Assembly: GCA_947493495.1 (NCBI GenBank)
Contig: CANLRN010000001.1
Span: 1 to 64,000, forward strand
Source: an uncultured Aquimarina sp.
GTDB taxonomy: Bacteria; Bacteroidota; Bacteroidia; Flavobacteriales; Flavobacteriaceae
Direction of reading: 5' to 3'
Length of the DNA: 64,000 nt
The position numbers and the translations under genes are program-made. Of the stretch, positions 27,508 through 36,129 are shown in pieces; position 1 is the stretch's first letter, and each line of letters starts with the position of its first letter. The notes under the pieces are model-generated. The model was not told the DNA's origin. It ran no database searches and was given only the letters and a program-made list of their open reading frames with translations.

Positions 27508-27675
27508 CCTCGGAGCAAGCCCACGAGACATTCAACTAAAAATAATTTTTAAGATTCCGAAGCAAGCTTCGAGGTTTTAAACCTGAGATTCCACTGAAAA
27601 AGCGGAATTAGTTCAATTATCTGATTTGAAAGCATTGCTGTGTAACTTTTCAAATCAGAGTTTCACTAATAAAAA
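27508..27675 (+). repeat. Dispersed multi-hairpin repeat, copy 3 (inside the capsule operon)
   Basis: This copy opens with CCTCGGAGCAAGCCCACGAG. It has a shorter central hairpin than copies 1 and 2: ATTCCACT pairs with AGCGGAAT around a five-base loop, where the other copies have a 25-base insert. Relative to copy 1 one stem pair has changed from C-G to T-A. The invariant terminal stem is 27621-27630/27649-27658. It fills the 190-bp gap between two same-strand genes. The end of the repeat (CACTAATAAAA) supplies the TAG stop of the gene at 27666-28757 when read on the minus strand. Confidence 0.87.
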
Positions 27676-28757
27676 TGGCCATCTCTATTAAGCATATTGA
27701 CATTTTTAAAATCAATCACAGTTTTATTATGTGCCAATCCTTTTTTAGCGACTTTATGCGTAAATATAGTTGTAAATCTACTAGTGATTGCGTCCGATAA
27801 TTTCGTGTCATCTGTGAAAATGAATTTTGCTTTTTTTGCATTAAAATTATCTATCAAAACATCAATACAACTATTATAATAGCTGTCTTCTTTTACTAAA
27901 AAATATTTAACATTAAATTCATTAAAATTAATAATATATGATAAAAAACCTATTACCTCTTGTTCTTTTATAATTTTAAGGTTGTGAATATGTATATTAT
28001 TACTTACACCTGTTTGCAATGATTTATATGGATGCTTATGTGAGATTGGTGTTTGCATATATTGACTAGCATCAATCTGCCAATTGATATATTCTTTTGT
28101 TTTATAAATCATATCATGAGCACACAAAGGCTCGATAAAACTCCAAGTAGCATCATCTATCTGATTGATATACTCATATGATAAACTTTTTACACTATTT
28201 TTAAGCTTACTAGCATTAATCCGTCGGATGATATATGCTGTGAAATTATCAATTCTGTTTAGTAAAAACTTAAAAGATTTTAAAAATTTAAATTTGCCAA
28301 TAAGCATAGATGCATCTAGGCTTAAAAATAATGTATGTCGCAATCTAGCAGCAATCACTGTAAAGGGTTGTTTTTTATAAAAAGCAGTTACATTCTCGGC
28401 ATATGATTTAATAACTATTTGTTTATCAGCTAGATTTAGTGACTCATTAAAAATATATGTTCCCAATACTGTATCCTTATATGTTTTGTGCACCCACCAA
28501 GATATCATCCAATATACTTTGTTTTTTTCTGCTGTATTCAATACATCAGGAAACATAAAAATGAATGAAATCATTTTTTTATCCTCATAGCCTATAACAC
28601 CACAATACTCCTCATCTCTAATTCTATTATTAGCAACTAACCACGAGGCTTTGCTCTTGGGTAATGGCGAAAGATCGTTTTTCCAATAGGTATTTTTATC
28701 AATAGCTTCGCGTAACATTTTTTTTGTTACGCCTATAACTTGTAAATCTTTACTCAT
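27666..28757 (-). CDS. Putative GNAT-like acyltransferase in the capsule locus
   Basis: This is a 363-residue soluble protein. The first half (EYCGVIGYEDKKMISFIF, then TVLGTYIFNESL and AENVTAFYKKQPF near 128-140) resembles a GNAT N-acetyltransferase with its acyl-CoA loop region. The second half has KIIKEQEVIGFLSYI, which may be a second GNAT-like half. I do not recognise a specific family. Its final codons (GHFY and stop) read into the dispersed repeat, so the native C-terminus may have been altered by arrival of the repeat. It follows the second PglC-like gene by 19 bp. Confidence 0.5.
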   Translation of the reverse strand: MSKDLQVIGVTKKMLREAIDKNTYWKNDLSPLPKSKASWLVANNRIRDEEYCGVIGYEDKKMISFIFMFPDVLNTAEKNKVYWMISWWVHKTYKDTVLGTYIFNESLNLADKQIVIKSYAENVTAFYKKQPFTVIAARLRHTLFLSLDASMLIGKFKFLKSFKFLLNRIDNFTAYIIRRINASKLKNSVKSLSYEYINQIDDATWSFIEPLCAHDMIYKTKEYINWQIDASQYMQTPISHKHPYKSLQTGVSNNIHIHNLKIIKEQEVIGFLSYIINFNEFNVKYFLVKEDSYYNSCIDVLIDNFNAKKAKFIFTDDTKLSDAITSRFTTIFTHKVAKKGLAHNKTVIDFKNVNMLNRDGHFY

Positions 28758-28776
28758 TCTTTTATCCCCAAACTAA

Positions 28777-29433
28777 TTAGTTAGTGCCGTTAAACCATTC
28801 TGATGTCATTTCTTTTGATAGATTAACATCTTCTTTTTTTATTACTTTTTTTAGGGTAAGTCCTATTATCTTAAGGTCTACAAGAAAACTGCAATTCTTC
28901 ACATACCATACATCGTATTCGAATTTTTGTTTCCAACTTATCGAATTTCTTCCATTTACTTGCGCCCAACCGGTGATTCCTGGTCTTACATTATGTCTTT
29001 TTTTTTGTTCTTCGTTATACACTGGCAAATATTCTATAATCAAAGGTCTTGGACCAATTAATGACATTTCTCCTTTTAAAACATTAATCAACTGAGGAAT
29101 TTCATCTAAAGAAGTTTTTCTAACAAAAGTCCCAATCTTAGTCATTCTGTCTTTATCTGGTAATAAATTACCTTCAGAATCTTTATCGTCATTCATAGTT
29201 TTAAACTTTAGAATGCTAAATATTTTTTCATGTTTGCCTGGTCTTTTTTGTATAAAAAAAGGCTTACCATTATTGGCAATACTTAAAAACAATATGAGTA
29301 TGATAAATATTGGAGAAATAAGTATTAATACTGTTAATGAAACACTAAAATCCAACAGTCTTTTCATGAAATATATATACACCCTCTCTAAAATTTTACT
29401 AATACTATTTGGTCCAACAAATGTATGAACCAT
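28777..29433 (-). CDS. PglC-type phospho-sugar transferase, paralogue 2
   Basis: This is a second small initiating sugar-phosphate transferase, up to 218 residues, with the same motifs as paralogue 1: RPGKHEKIFSILKFKTM, SLDEIPQLINVLKGEMSLIGPRP and GITGWAQVNGRN. Differences concentrate in the last 20 residues and the N-terminus. The start is uncertain. The ATG at 29433 adds a 17-residue head absent from paralogue 1, a GTG at 29382 aligns exactly with the paralogue's start and is preceded by AGAGAGG, and an ATG at 29367 is also possible. Two initiators suggest two polymers, or a recent duplication within one locus. Confidence 0.88.
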   Translation of the reverse strand: MVHTFVGPNSISKILERVYIYFMKRLLDFSVSLTVLILISPIFIILILFLSIANNGKPFFIQKRPGKHEKIFSILKFKTMNDDKDSEGNLLPDKDRMTKIGTFVRKTSLDEIPQLINVLKGEMSLIGPRPLIIEYLPVYNEEQKKRHNVRPGITGWAQVNGRNSISWKQKFEYDVWYVKNCSFLVDLKIIGLTLKKVIKKEDVNLSKEMTSEWFNGTN

Positions 29434-29900
29434 TTAGTAACTATCGAAATAAATGGATCATTATCTCTGTCTATGTTTAACACGTTTTATTCATTAAGAA
29501 ATCTATTCCTTCTTCTAACTGCTTCAAACACTACTACTTCACTATGTTTTTTAATCTTACCGTAGGATGGTACTACGCTAAAATTAAGAAAACATCAGTG
29601 TTTATTGAATTTGAAAGCTTCTTGATGAAGTCTTAACGCATAAACCGAGTTTAAGCAATTTTTTACATCATAAAGTAAAATGACAATTATTTATTACGTT
29701 AAATTTTTAACACTCATATAGGAGTTATTGAATACTATAAAAAATCTGTAATATGGAGTATTCAATATATAGCATTAAAATAATTGTTAGGGGAATATTA
29801 CAAATATACAATCATATTTTTAGTATTCGAATACCTCTCTTTTTATAAATTAATTATGATAGGATTACTTTTAGTTCGAATTCGTAATCAACACTATTAC
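29434..29900. other. Intergenic region without recognisable genes
   Basis: This is about 467 bp of AT-rich DNA between two same-strand capsule genes. I see no reading frame, repeat copy or strong hairpin. It probably holds a promoter for the operon from 29433 leftward. Confidence 0.4.
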
Positions 29901-31211
29901 TTAACAATAGGCTTCATCAATAATTACTCTTTGCTTACCAGATGTTAATAGTGGAATCTCTGTAACGTATTCAATTTTTATGATGGCATCTTTACCTAGG
30001 TATTTTTCAAACTCTTTTATAAATACTTGTTCTTTACGAAAAGAATTATTTTTTACTTTGAGTTTAAAAACATATTCTTTTTTAGTTTTTTGTATAATTT
30101 GCCTTTGTTCTATTTCTCTGTATTTATTTATTATTAGTAATATACTTGTGGATAATAATTCACCTGATGTATTCCGAATCATATCCATTTTTCTTCCTTC
30201 TACTTTAGTCAATACAAGCTGCTGTTTAGTACTTTCTGTTCTTGTATGATAATCCATAATTCCAATATCACCAGTATCATATCTAATAAACGGAGTATAG
30301 TAATTAAACAAATCTGTAATCACTATTCGACCTAATTCTCCAGGTTGTACTCTCTGATTAGTATTTAAATTTAGGATTTCTACATAATAACTCGCCCAAT
30401 TAATTTTAAAATACTCTTTGCCAGTAGGTTGTTGGGCAATCATTCCATTTTCGGCGTTAGAATATCGTGATATCATATCTACATTAAAATACTTTTTTAT
30501 AGATAACTTGGTTGAGAGATCTAATCTTTCTGAAATACCTACAACCGATTTTAGATTACAATGTATAGGTTCTGATCCAATAGAATCTAAATACTTTCCA
30601 ATTTTATCAAATGATGAGGCATAGCCTATCATTCCTTTATTCGATTGATCATTTTTTAAAGCAGCTATTAATTTTTCTATGTTTTTAAATGTCAAATCAA
30701 AAACACTAACTGGTACTACATTCTGTAAAAAGGATTGAAGCTTATTTTTTTGTTTAAACATAGTCCAAAATCTTAAGTAAAATAACTTAAATCCTAATTT
30801 AAATCCAGCCAATTCTGAGAAGTAAATAATATCAGCAGTATTTCTATATTTTTTATTAAAGTCTTGATGTATTGTAAATGCTGAGCCTGTGGATCCACTA
30901 GTAGATACACTTACACTTTTCTTTGTGGTATACGTTTCTGATTGAAAATCTGAATATCTAGATTTAATAATTTCCTTATCAATTACAGGAAAATTAGTAA
31001 GATCTGTAGGGTTTATTTCTTTATAAAAATTAGTGGTAGAAGATGCATGCGTAAGTAATTCTGATAGATATTGATGTTGCATGGCAATTGTATCTTCGCC
31101 ATCTTCATTTTCAGAAAGAGCTTTAATATCAATATAATGACGCTTAATGCTACCGCCTCTTATAAAATCTATAATCCAAAATACAATATTCCTTACTTTT
31201 TCTAGGGTCAT
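29901..31211 (-). CDS. PaaK/CapK-like adenylate-forming enzyme A
   Basis: This 436-residue protein is related to phenylacetate-CoA ligase and coenzyme F390 synthetase. The P-loop is STSGSTGSAFTIHQD (about 104-118). The acceptor-side motif is YSNAENGMIAQQ, followed by YTPFIRYDTGDIG and GRKMDMIRN, which are the A7/A8-like hinge motifs. CapK-family members occur in capsule loci but their substrates are mostly unknown; activation of a carboxylic acid for transfer to sugar is inferred. It is separated by 467 bp from the next operon gene. A second, only distantly similar, member is at 37562. Confidence 0.8.
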   Translation of the reverse strand: MTLEKVRNIVFWIIDFIRGGSIKRHYIDIKALSENEDGEDTIAMQHQYLSELLTHASSTTNFYKEINPTDLTNFPVIDKEIIKSRYSDFQSETYTTKKSVSVSTSGSTGSAFTIHQDFNKKYRNTADIIYFSELAGFKLGFKLFYLRFWTMFKQKNKLQSFLQNVVPVSVFDLTFKNIEKLIAALKNDQSNKGMIGYASSFDKIGKYLDSIGSEPIHCNLKSVVGISERLDLSTKLSIKKYFNVDMISRYSNAENGMIAQQPTGKEYFKINWASYYVEILNLNTNQRVQPGELGRIVITDLFNYYTPFIRYDTGDIGIMDYHTRTESTKQQLVLTKVEGRKMDMIRNTSGELLSTSILLIINKYREIEQRQIIQKTKKEYVFKLKVKNNSFRKEQVFIKEFEKYLGKDAIIKIEYVTEIPLLTSGKQRVIIDEAYC

Positions 31212-31502
31212 TAGCTACGCTCTACAACTATATCATTAATTACAAAAATGATCGAGCAATAATTAAAGTCATCGAAAAAAATATAATTCAAAAATAAAGA
31301 CATTGATAATCTGGGAAGACAATCCATATCCACAAAAAACTTGACGATGTTATGTACTCTCTCTTATAATTTTGTTAGCCTACAATATAAAAATATTTTT
31401 TTTACCTGATCAATAGTCATATTAAGTACGAGATAATTAAGAAATCATATAACATATTATGATCAATCTTTTTTTATCAATTTAGATAAGGTATAAATAA
31501 TA

Positions 31503-32657
31503 TTATAATTGTCTATATTCTTCTAATATAGCATTCCACACATATTTTCTTTCATAACGTTCACATATCATATTTCTTGCTTTGAGTGATAATTGATTTG
31601 CATATTTTTTATCAGAAATAATTTTTTCCATGGCTTCATATAATGCTTCCGAGCTTTTGGGAGGTATAATTGTACCGTTTACTCCTTCAGAAACAATCTC
31701 ATTACAGCCATTAATATTAGTAACGATACTTGGCAATCCCATAGCACCTGCTTGCATTACTACATTAGGAAAACCTTCTCTATAACTGGGAAAAGTTAAA
31801 ACATCTGCTATAGAAAAAAAAGGTCTTACATCTTTCTGCCAGCCTACGGATATAATTGATGAGTTCGTATGTATCTCATTTTCTGTTTCGGGCAGTAGTG
31901 GATCTAATTCTTTCTCATAGGTTCCAACTAATAATAATTTAGCATTCTTATAATTAGCGGTTAAAGATATAAAAGAAGCTACTAATTCATTAATCCCTTT
32001 ATCTTTAACAAACCTGCCTACAAAAACAAATATGTAATCTTTTTCGTCGATACCTAGTTCTCTTCTTAATTTCAGATTATCTTCTGTAGCATACTTATGA
32101 GGATCAAAATGAGCTGTATCAATACCGTTAGAACTTCCGTTTGCTAATACCTTAAGTTTATTTTCATTTGTAAACTTATTTTCGATAATGATATCATACA
32201 ACCCAAAAGAATTAGGATATATCTTTGTCGCACAATAATAAGTAACCTTTTCTACGGTATCTAATAATTTTCTTTTTAATCCCGTGGCTTCTAGCAATGG
32301 TAAACCTGCAATGGTATGCAATCGATGAGGTACTCCTGCGAATTTTGCAGCAATCATAGATAGTGTTCCTGCCTTTGGGGTGTGACTGTGTACAATATGT
32401 GGTTTTTCTTTCCTGAATATTTTATACAATTGATATACTGCCTTTAAATCTTGTATAGGAGTTATCTTTCGAGTCATTTCTACAGCTATTGTATCGATGC
32501 CTTCATTTTTTCCTACACGATCTAGAATATCACCTTCAGTACTAGACACGCCTATTACCTTATAATATTGGGACATAAATTTTGATTGTCCTTGTAGCAA
32601 TCCACCAAGAGATCTAGGAACAGTAGTAACGCGTATAATCTTATGTATATCTTTCAC
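31503..32657 (-). CDS. Glycosyltransferase family 4 (CapM/PglA-like)
   Basis: This 384-residue GT-B glycosyltransferase has an N-terminal acceptor half with VHSHTPKAGTLSMIAA (about 94-109) and RLHTIAGLPL, features of CapM/PglA-like enzymes that add the second sugar. The C-terminal nucleotide-sugar half carries FVFVGRFVKDKGINEL and PSYREGFPNVVMQAGAMG, the E-x7-E-like region, although the second Glu is replaced by Gln. It stands alone with about 290 bp on the downstream side. Linkage to the undecaprenyl-PP-sugar made by a PglC-like enzyme is inferred. Confidence 0.88.
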   Translation of the reverse strand: MKDIHKIIRVTTVPRSLGGLLQGQSKFMSQYYKVIGVSSTEGDILDRVGKNEGIDTIAVEMTRKITPIQDLKAVYQLYKIFRKEKPHIVHSHTPKAGTLSMIAAKFAGVPHRLHTIAGLPLLEATGLKRKLLDTVEKVTYYCATKIYPNSFGLYDIIIENKFTNENKLKVLANGSSNGIDTAHFDPHKYATEDNLKLRRELGIDEKDYIFVFVGRFVKDKGINELVASFISLTANYKNAKLLLVGTYEKELDPLLPETENEIHTNSSIISVGWQKDVRPFFSIADVLTFPSYREGFPNVVMQAGAMGLPSIVTNINGCNEIVSEGVNGTIIPPKSSEALYEAMEKIISDKKYANQLSLKARNMICERYERKYVWNAILEEYRQL

Positions 32658-33121
32658 TTTATGTATAAAAACTTTTCTTCAGAGACAATGTGAATACAAA
32701 TATAGATATATGATCAGTTTATAAAAGGATTTATATTTTTTTGTAAGTTAAATAATCTTTTTTCGATAAAGAGAAGGTAAATAAATATACTTTCGTTTTT
32801 TTTTAAGACTATAAAACCTGTAAGTAAATACTTCTTTTGTAGAATTTAAATTATAAAATTTAATTTAGAATATGTGTGAAATTGATCAAATCTTTTAGGG
32901 GGAAAAAATTTTTACTAAAAAAAATATCCATATTTATGTAGGATTATTTACAAAAATTTATATTTTAGAGATTATATTTATGGTTTAACCATAAGGTTTT
33001 AACTGTTTAATAGCGAGAGACTTGTGGTTTAACAAACTTTAACATCTTTTTCGATATAATACACAATACATCCGACGAAACAACGTTAAACTCAATACTA
33101 TAAACCAAAAAAAAACTCCAA
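32658..33121. other. Divergent intergenic region
   Basis: These 464 bp lie between the divergent GT4 gene and the beta-helix lipoprotein gene. The DNA is AT-rich with several A/T runs. I see no gene or strong repeat. It must contain promoters for both directions. Confidence 0.4.
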
Positions 33122-35122
33122 ATGAATACTCCCCCCTATTTATTGATGTTAGTATTAAGCCTATTTATTATCTCTTGCTCTAATGAAAGTATAGAAGAAG
33201 CTGTTTCTGAAGAAATTGAAGAACAAATAGAAGAAGAAACCGAAGAAGAGGAAGAAGAGGAAGAAGAAGAAATTGTTAATTCTGATACTCCTTGTACGTT
33301 TACCCTTGAAGGTTTAGAGCCAAATTCTACAATTAAGATCAATTGCATCATGGATCTTAATAAATCTACTGTAACATTGCCCGCTAATACAATATTAGAG
33401 TTTGATGGCGGACAAATTATTAACGGCACATTAGCTTTCCAGGATAGTGGTGCTGGATTTATCGATGGCAGATTAATGAATTCTGATCTCATTTTATCAG
33501 GTGATGTAAAACTAATCGGAGCTCCAACTGCTACGTTTATATTTACACCTGCTAAGTGGAAAAACATTGTCCAAGGGCAAACTATTTCTGATATCGCTTT
33601 AAGCAATACGAAAAATTTTGAAAATATTATGTTATGCACTAGAAATATGGGAGCTACTATTTTCGAAGTAGATAAATTCGATGCATATTTTCAGACTACT
33701 TTAGTAACCAGTACTACTACAAATCAGAATTTTTATGCCTCTCGAGAAGCTGTAAATGTGCCTTCAGATTTTCATCTAAAAATGTCTAATAAAACATATC
33801 TAAGACAATATCCAGCAGAAGATGATATCGAAAATGGTACCATTCTGGCTATAAGAGAAGCCTCGAATGTTAAAATAACTGGAGGTAATTTAGTTGGAGA
33901 TAGAAGAGTTAGGCGATACACTCCAGACGATGTTGGCTTACAAGGAACGCACCTCTGTCATATTCATGCCTCCAAAAATGTTACTATTGATGGTATAAAC
34001 TTTATTGAAGGGTCTAAAGGAGGATTGGTTATTTATGCCTTAGGATTTTCTTTTAACCCTGACTATAATCCCTCAAAAAATGTAAAAGTTTTGAATTGTT
34101 CTTTCGAAAATATTAGAAGAATGGGTATTGCATTAACTGATGGTCGTGATGTAACTATACAAGGAAATACTTTTTTAAATGTAGGACAACCGATGAATAA
34201 TTCGGACGGTGGTGAAGTAGGTTATGCAATAAATGTTGAAGCTTACAGAACTAGAGATAGTAATGGAAACTTACAAGAAAATGAAATAGCTAGAGATATA
34301 TTGATTACGAATAATACTGAGAAAAACAGTAGAGTTGGTTTTGTATCTGTACATATTGGCCAAAATGTTACTATAGAAAATAATGATATCAGTACTAGAG
34401 TTGTGTATTCATTAACTAACGGAACTAAGGTTTTACGAAATAAGTTTAATGCATTTTCTAATAATGAGGATTTTGCGATTTTTGCAGCAGGAAAAGGAGA
34501 AACTGTTTTTAATAATGAAATCGCTTATAATGAAATTAATGGTTATGGATTAGGTATAGCCACTAACACCAGAGATGTAGAAATCCATAACAACACCATA
34601 ACTAATTGCGAAAATGGGTTACAAATTACTAAAACTACAAATGCAATTTTTAGAAATAATACTGTTGATGTGAATAACAATGGTATTTCTGCTACAAGTA
34701 CATTTGCTAATAATGTTAGTTTTACTGATAATACAATTACTGCAAGAGGGTTTCATGTTAAATTTTCTTTATTGAATAAAGGCAATGACGACCTAAATAA
34801 TAGAGTAAATCTGGATGGTAATGTATTCTTAAATAATCGAAAAGTTAACTTTTTTAAATCCAACGGGATTAATTTCACCAATAATGATGTCACAGGAGGT
34901 ATTGAAATCGGAGATGTTACCAATATTGATATTTCATCAAATTCTAAAATAGATCCTTCAGATAGTGATGGCATTAGATTATTTGGCACACACTCTTCTG
35001 TTAAGATATTAGATAATAATATATTAAAACCTACTGGAAGCACCAGATTTGATTGTATAAATAATAATTCTAATACCCCTAATGGTATTAGAATAAGTAA
35101 TAATACTTGTGCGACTAGATAG
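33122..35122 (+). CDS. Surface lipoprotein with right-handed parallel beta-helix
   Basis: This is a 666-residue protein. The lipoprotein signal ends LFIISC (Cys19). A Glu-rich tether follows, with an uninterrupted run of 10 Glu within about 20-52. In Bacteroidota, acidic residues just after the lipid Cys direct lipoproteins to the cell surface, so surface exposure is inferred. From about 110 to the end the chain is a repeated N-x-F/I-x-x-N pattern (NNTEKN, ENNDIS, HNNTIT, RNNTVD), the NosD/pectate-lyase-like beta-helix. Because it sits in the capsule locus on the opposite strand, it may trim, modify or hold the polymer (as epimerases and lyases do), but no catalytic motif is certain. The Glu tract is coded by a GAA/GAG repeat. 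Confidence 0.75.
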   Translation: MNTPPYLLMLVLSLFIISCSNESIEEAVSEEIEEQIEEETEEEEEEEEEEIVNSDTPCTFTLEGLEPNSTIKINCIMDLNKSTVTLPANTILEFDGGQIINGTLAFQDSGAGFIDGRLMNSDLILSGDVKLIGAPTATFIFTPAKWKNIVQGQTISDIALSNTKNFENIMLCTRNMGATIFEVDKFDAYFQTTLVTSTTTNQNFYASREAVNVPSDFHLKMSNKTYLRQYPAEDDIENGTILAIREASNVKITGGNLVGDRRVRRYTPDDVGLQGTHLCHIHASKNVTIDGINFIEGSKGGLVIYALGFSFNPDYNPSKNVKVLNCSFENIRRMGIALTDGRDVTIQGNTFLNVGQPMNNSDGGEVGYAINVEAYRTRDSNGNLQENEIARDILITNNTEKNSRVGFVSVHIGQNVTIENNDISTRVVYSLTNGTKVLRNKFNAFSNNEDFAIFAAGKGETVFNNEIAYNEINGYGLGIATNTRDVEIHNNTITNCENGLQITKTTNAIFRNNTVDVNNNGISATSTFANNVSFTDNTITARGFHVKFSLLNKGNDDLNNRVNLDGNVFLNNRKVNFFKSNGINFTNNDVTGGIEIGDVTNIDISSNSKIDPSDSDGIRLFGTHSSVKILDNNILKPTGSTRFDCINNNSNTPNGIRISNNTCATR

Positions 35123-35154
35123 ATAATTAGAAAAATTGACTTTTAGTATATTAA

Positions 35155-35198
35155 TTGGCTAACCTTGAAAACTTTTATTTTTTTTCAAGGTTAGTCAA
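35155..35198 (+). terminator. Rho-independent terminator with 17-bp stem
   Basis: Arms 35155-35171 and 35182-35198 (core CTAACCTTGAAAA/TTTTCAAGGTTAG) pair over 17 positions with one G-T, around a ten-base loop, and are followed by a T-run (35199-35206). It ends transcription of the beta-helix lipoprotein gene. Its right arm lies inside the last codons of the convergent gene 35175-36119. Confidence 0.85.
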
Positions 35199-36119
35199 TA
35201 TTTTTTGATTAATACGCTCAGAAACGAGTTTGGTAAAATGCCTAGCTCCCTGATCATTAAGATGTGATGGATCATGAAACCAATCTAATTTGTTATCAAA
35301 ATTAGTATCCTCTGCAAAATTAAATATTGATACATTTTCCTTAGTAGCTATTTTATTAATAATTGCTAAGGACTTATTATTTGGATTTATTTTTTTTAGT
35401 GTTGGAGATATCACAAAAACTAAATTCACATCATTTGATTTTGCATTATCAATAAACTCTTTTAGAGCAAAAACAAAGTTTTTATCAATTTCTTTAGCTT
35501 CATCATCAAGCTTGATTAAATTAGAGGTAGTTTGATCAGTAGTCATAGTTCCGTGAAGAGGTCTATATCCTTTATAGTCTAATTGAGGAGATAGATAATA
35601 TCGTATTATGTGAATGATTGTTGAGTTTACTAAATATGATCTAAAAAACATCTCTATATCAATGAATTTAGAATTTAATTTAAATAATGGCCTTAGTTCA
35701 TTTTTAAATTCGTTATAGTAAGGATGTAAGTCATTAAGTCTATCATATGCAATATCAGAAGAATACAAAAAATCTTCATCTATATTAAGAATGAACAAAT
35801 TGGGGGTACTACGTTTTAGAACCATTTCCTGTAATGCCAAATGATATATTAATTGTTGTCCCTCTGCACCTGCATTATAGGCAGTAGTCTTTAGTTCTTT
35901 TTCTAGAATCTCTGGGACATAATGTCTATGTGCATGTGAGCTTCCAAAAATCAATACTTCTGCTTCTGTATCATAGATCACATGATTCGCTCGGGCATAT
36001 TTACCCGTTTTCTGTAAAAAGAATACATGATTACTAATTATTCCAAAAAGGAGATCTACAATCAAAACAAGTATCACAAATTTTACCATCTTAGAAAATA
36101 TAGTAATATATCCTTTCAT
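35175..36119 (-). CDS. SGNH-hydrolase-like partner of MBOAT paralogue 2
   Basis: This 314-residue protein has an N-terminal membrane anchor (about 11-33) and an extracytoplasmic SGNH-like domain. The nucleophile block is LIFGSSHAHRHY (Ser at 60 or 61), and the closing catalytic block is DWFHDPSHLN (279-288) with the Asp and His. It follows its MBOAT by ten bases, as in AlgI-AlgJ and DltB-DltD pairs. The last residues (TNLEKK) are encoded by the right arm of the terminator shared with the convergent gene. Confidence 0.8.
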   Translation of the reverse strand: MKGYITIFSKMVKFVILVLIVDLLFGIISNHVFFLQKTGKYARANHVIYDTEAEVLIFGSSHAHRHYVPEILEKELKTTAYNAGAEGQQLIYHLALQEMVLKRSTPNLFILNIDEDFLYSSDIAYDRLNDLHPYYNEFKNELRPLFKLNSKFIDIEMFFRSYLVNSTIIHIIRYYLSPQLDYKGYRPLHGTMTTDQTTSNLIKLDDEAKEIDKNFVFALKEFIDNAKSNDVNLVFVISPTLKKINPNNKSLAIINKIATKENVSIFNFAEDTNFDNKLDWFHDPSHLNDQGARHFTKLVSERINQKILTNLEKK

Positions 36120-36129
36120 AAATAAACCT

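Noticed and set aside
29434..29900. Possible gene remnant in the 467-bp gap
   Set aside because: Only short frames broken by stops; no recognisable protein segment or repeat copy.
33136..33639. Minus-strand open frame of 167 codons with a serine run
   Set aside because: The serine run is the antisense of the Glu-coding GAA/GAG tract in the lipoprotein gene; it has no independent protein features.
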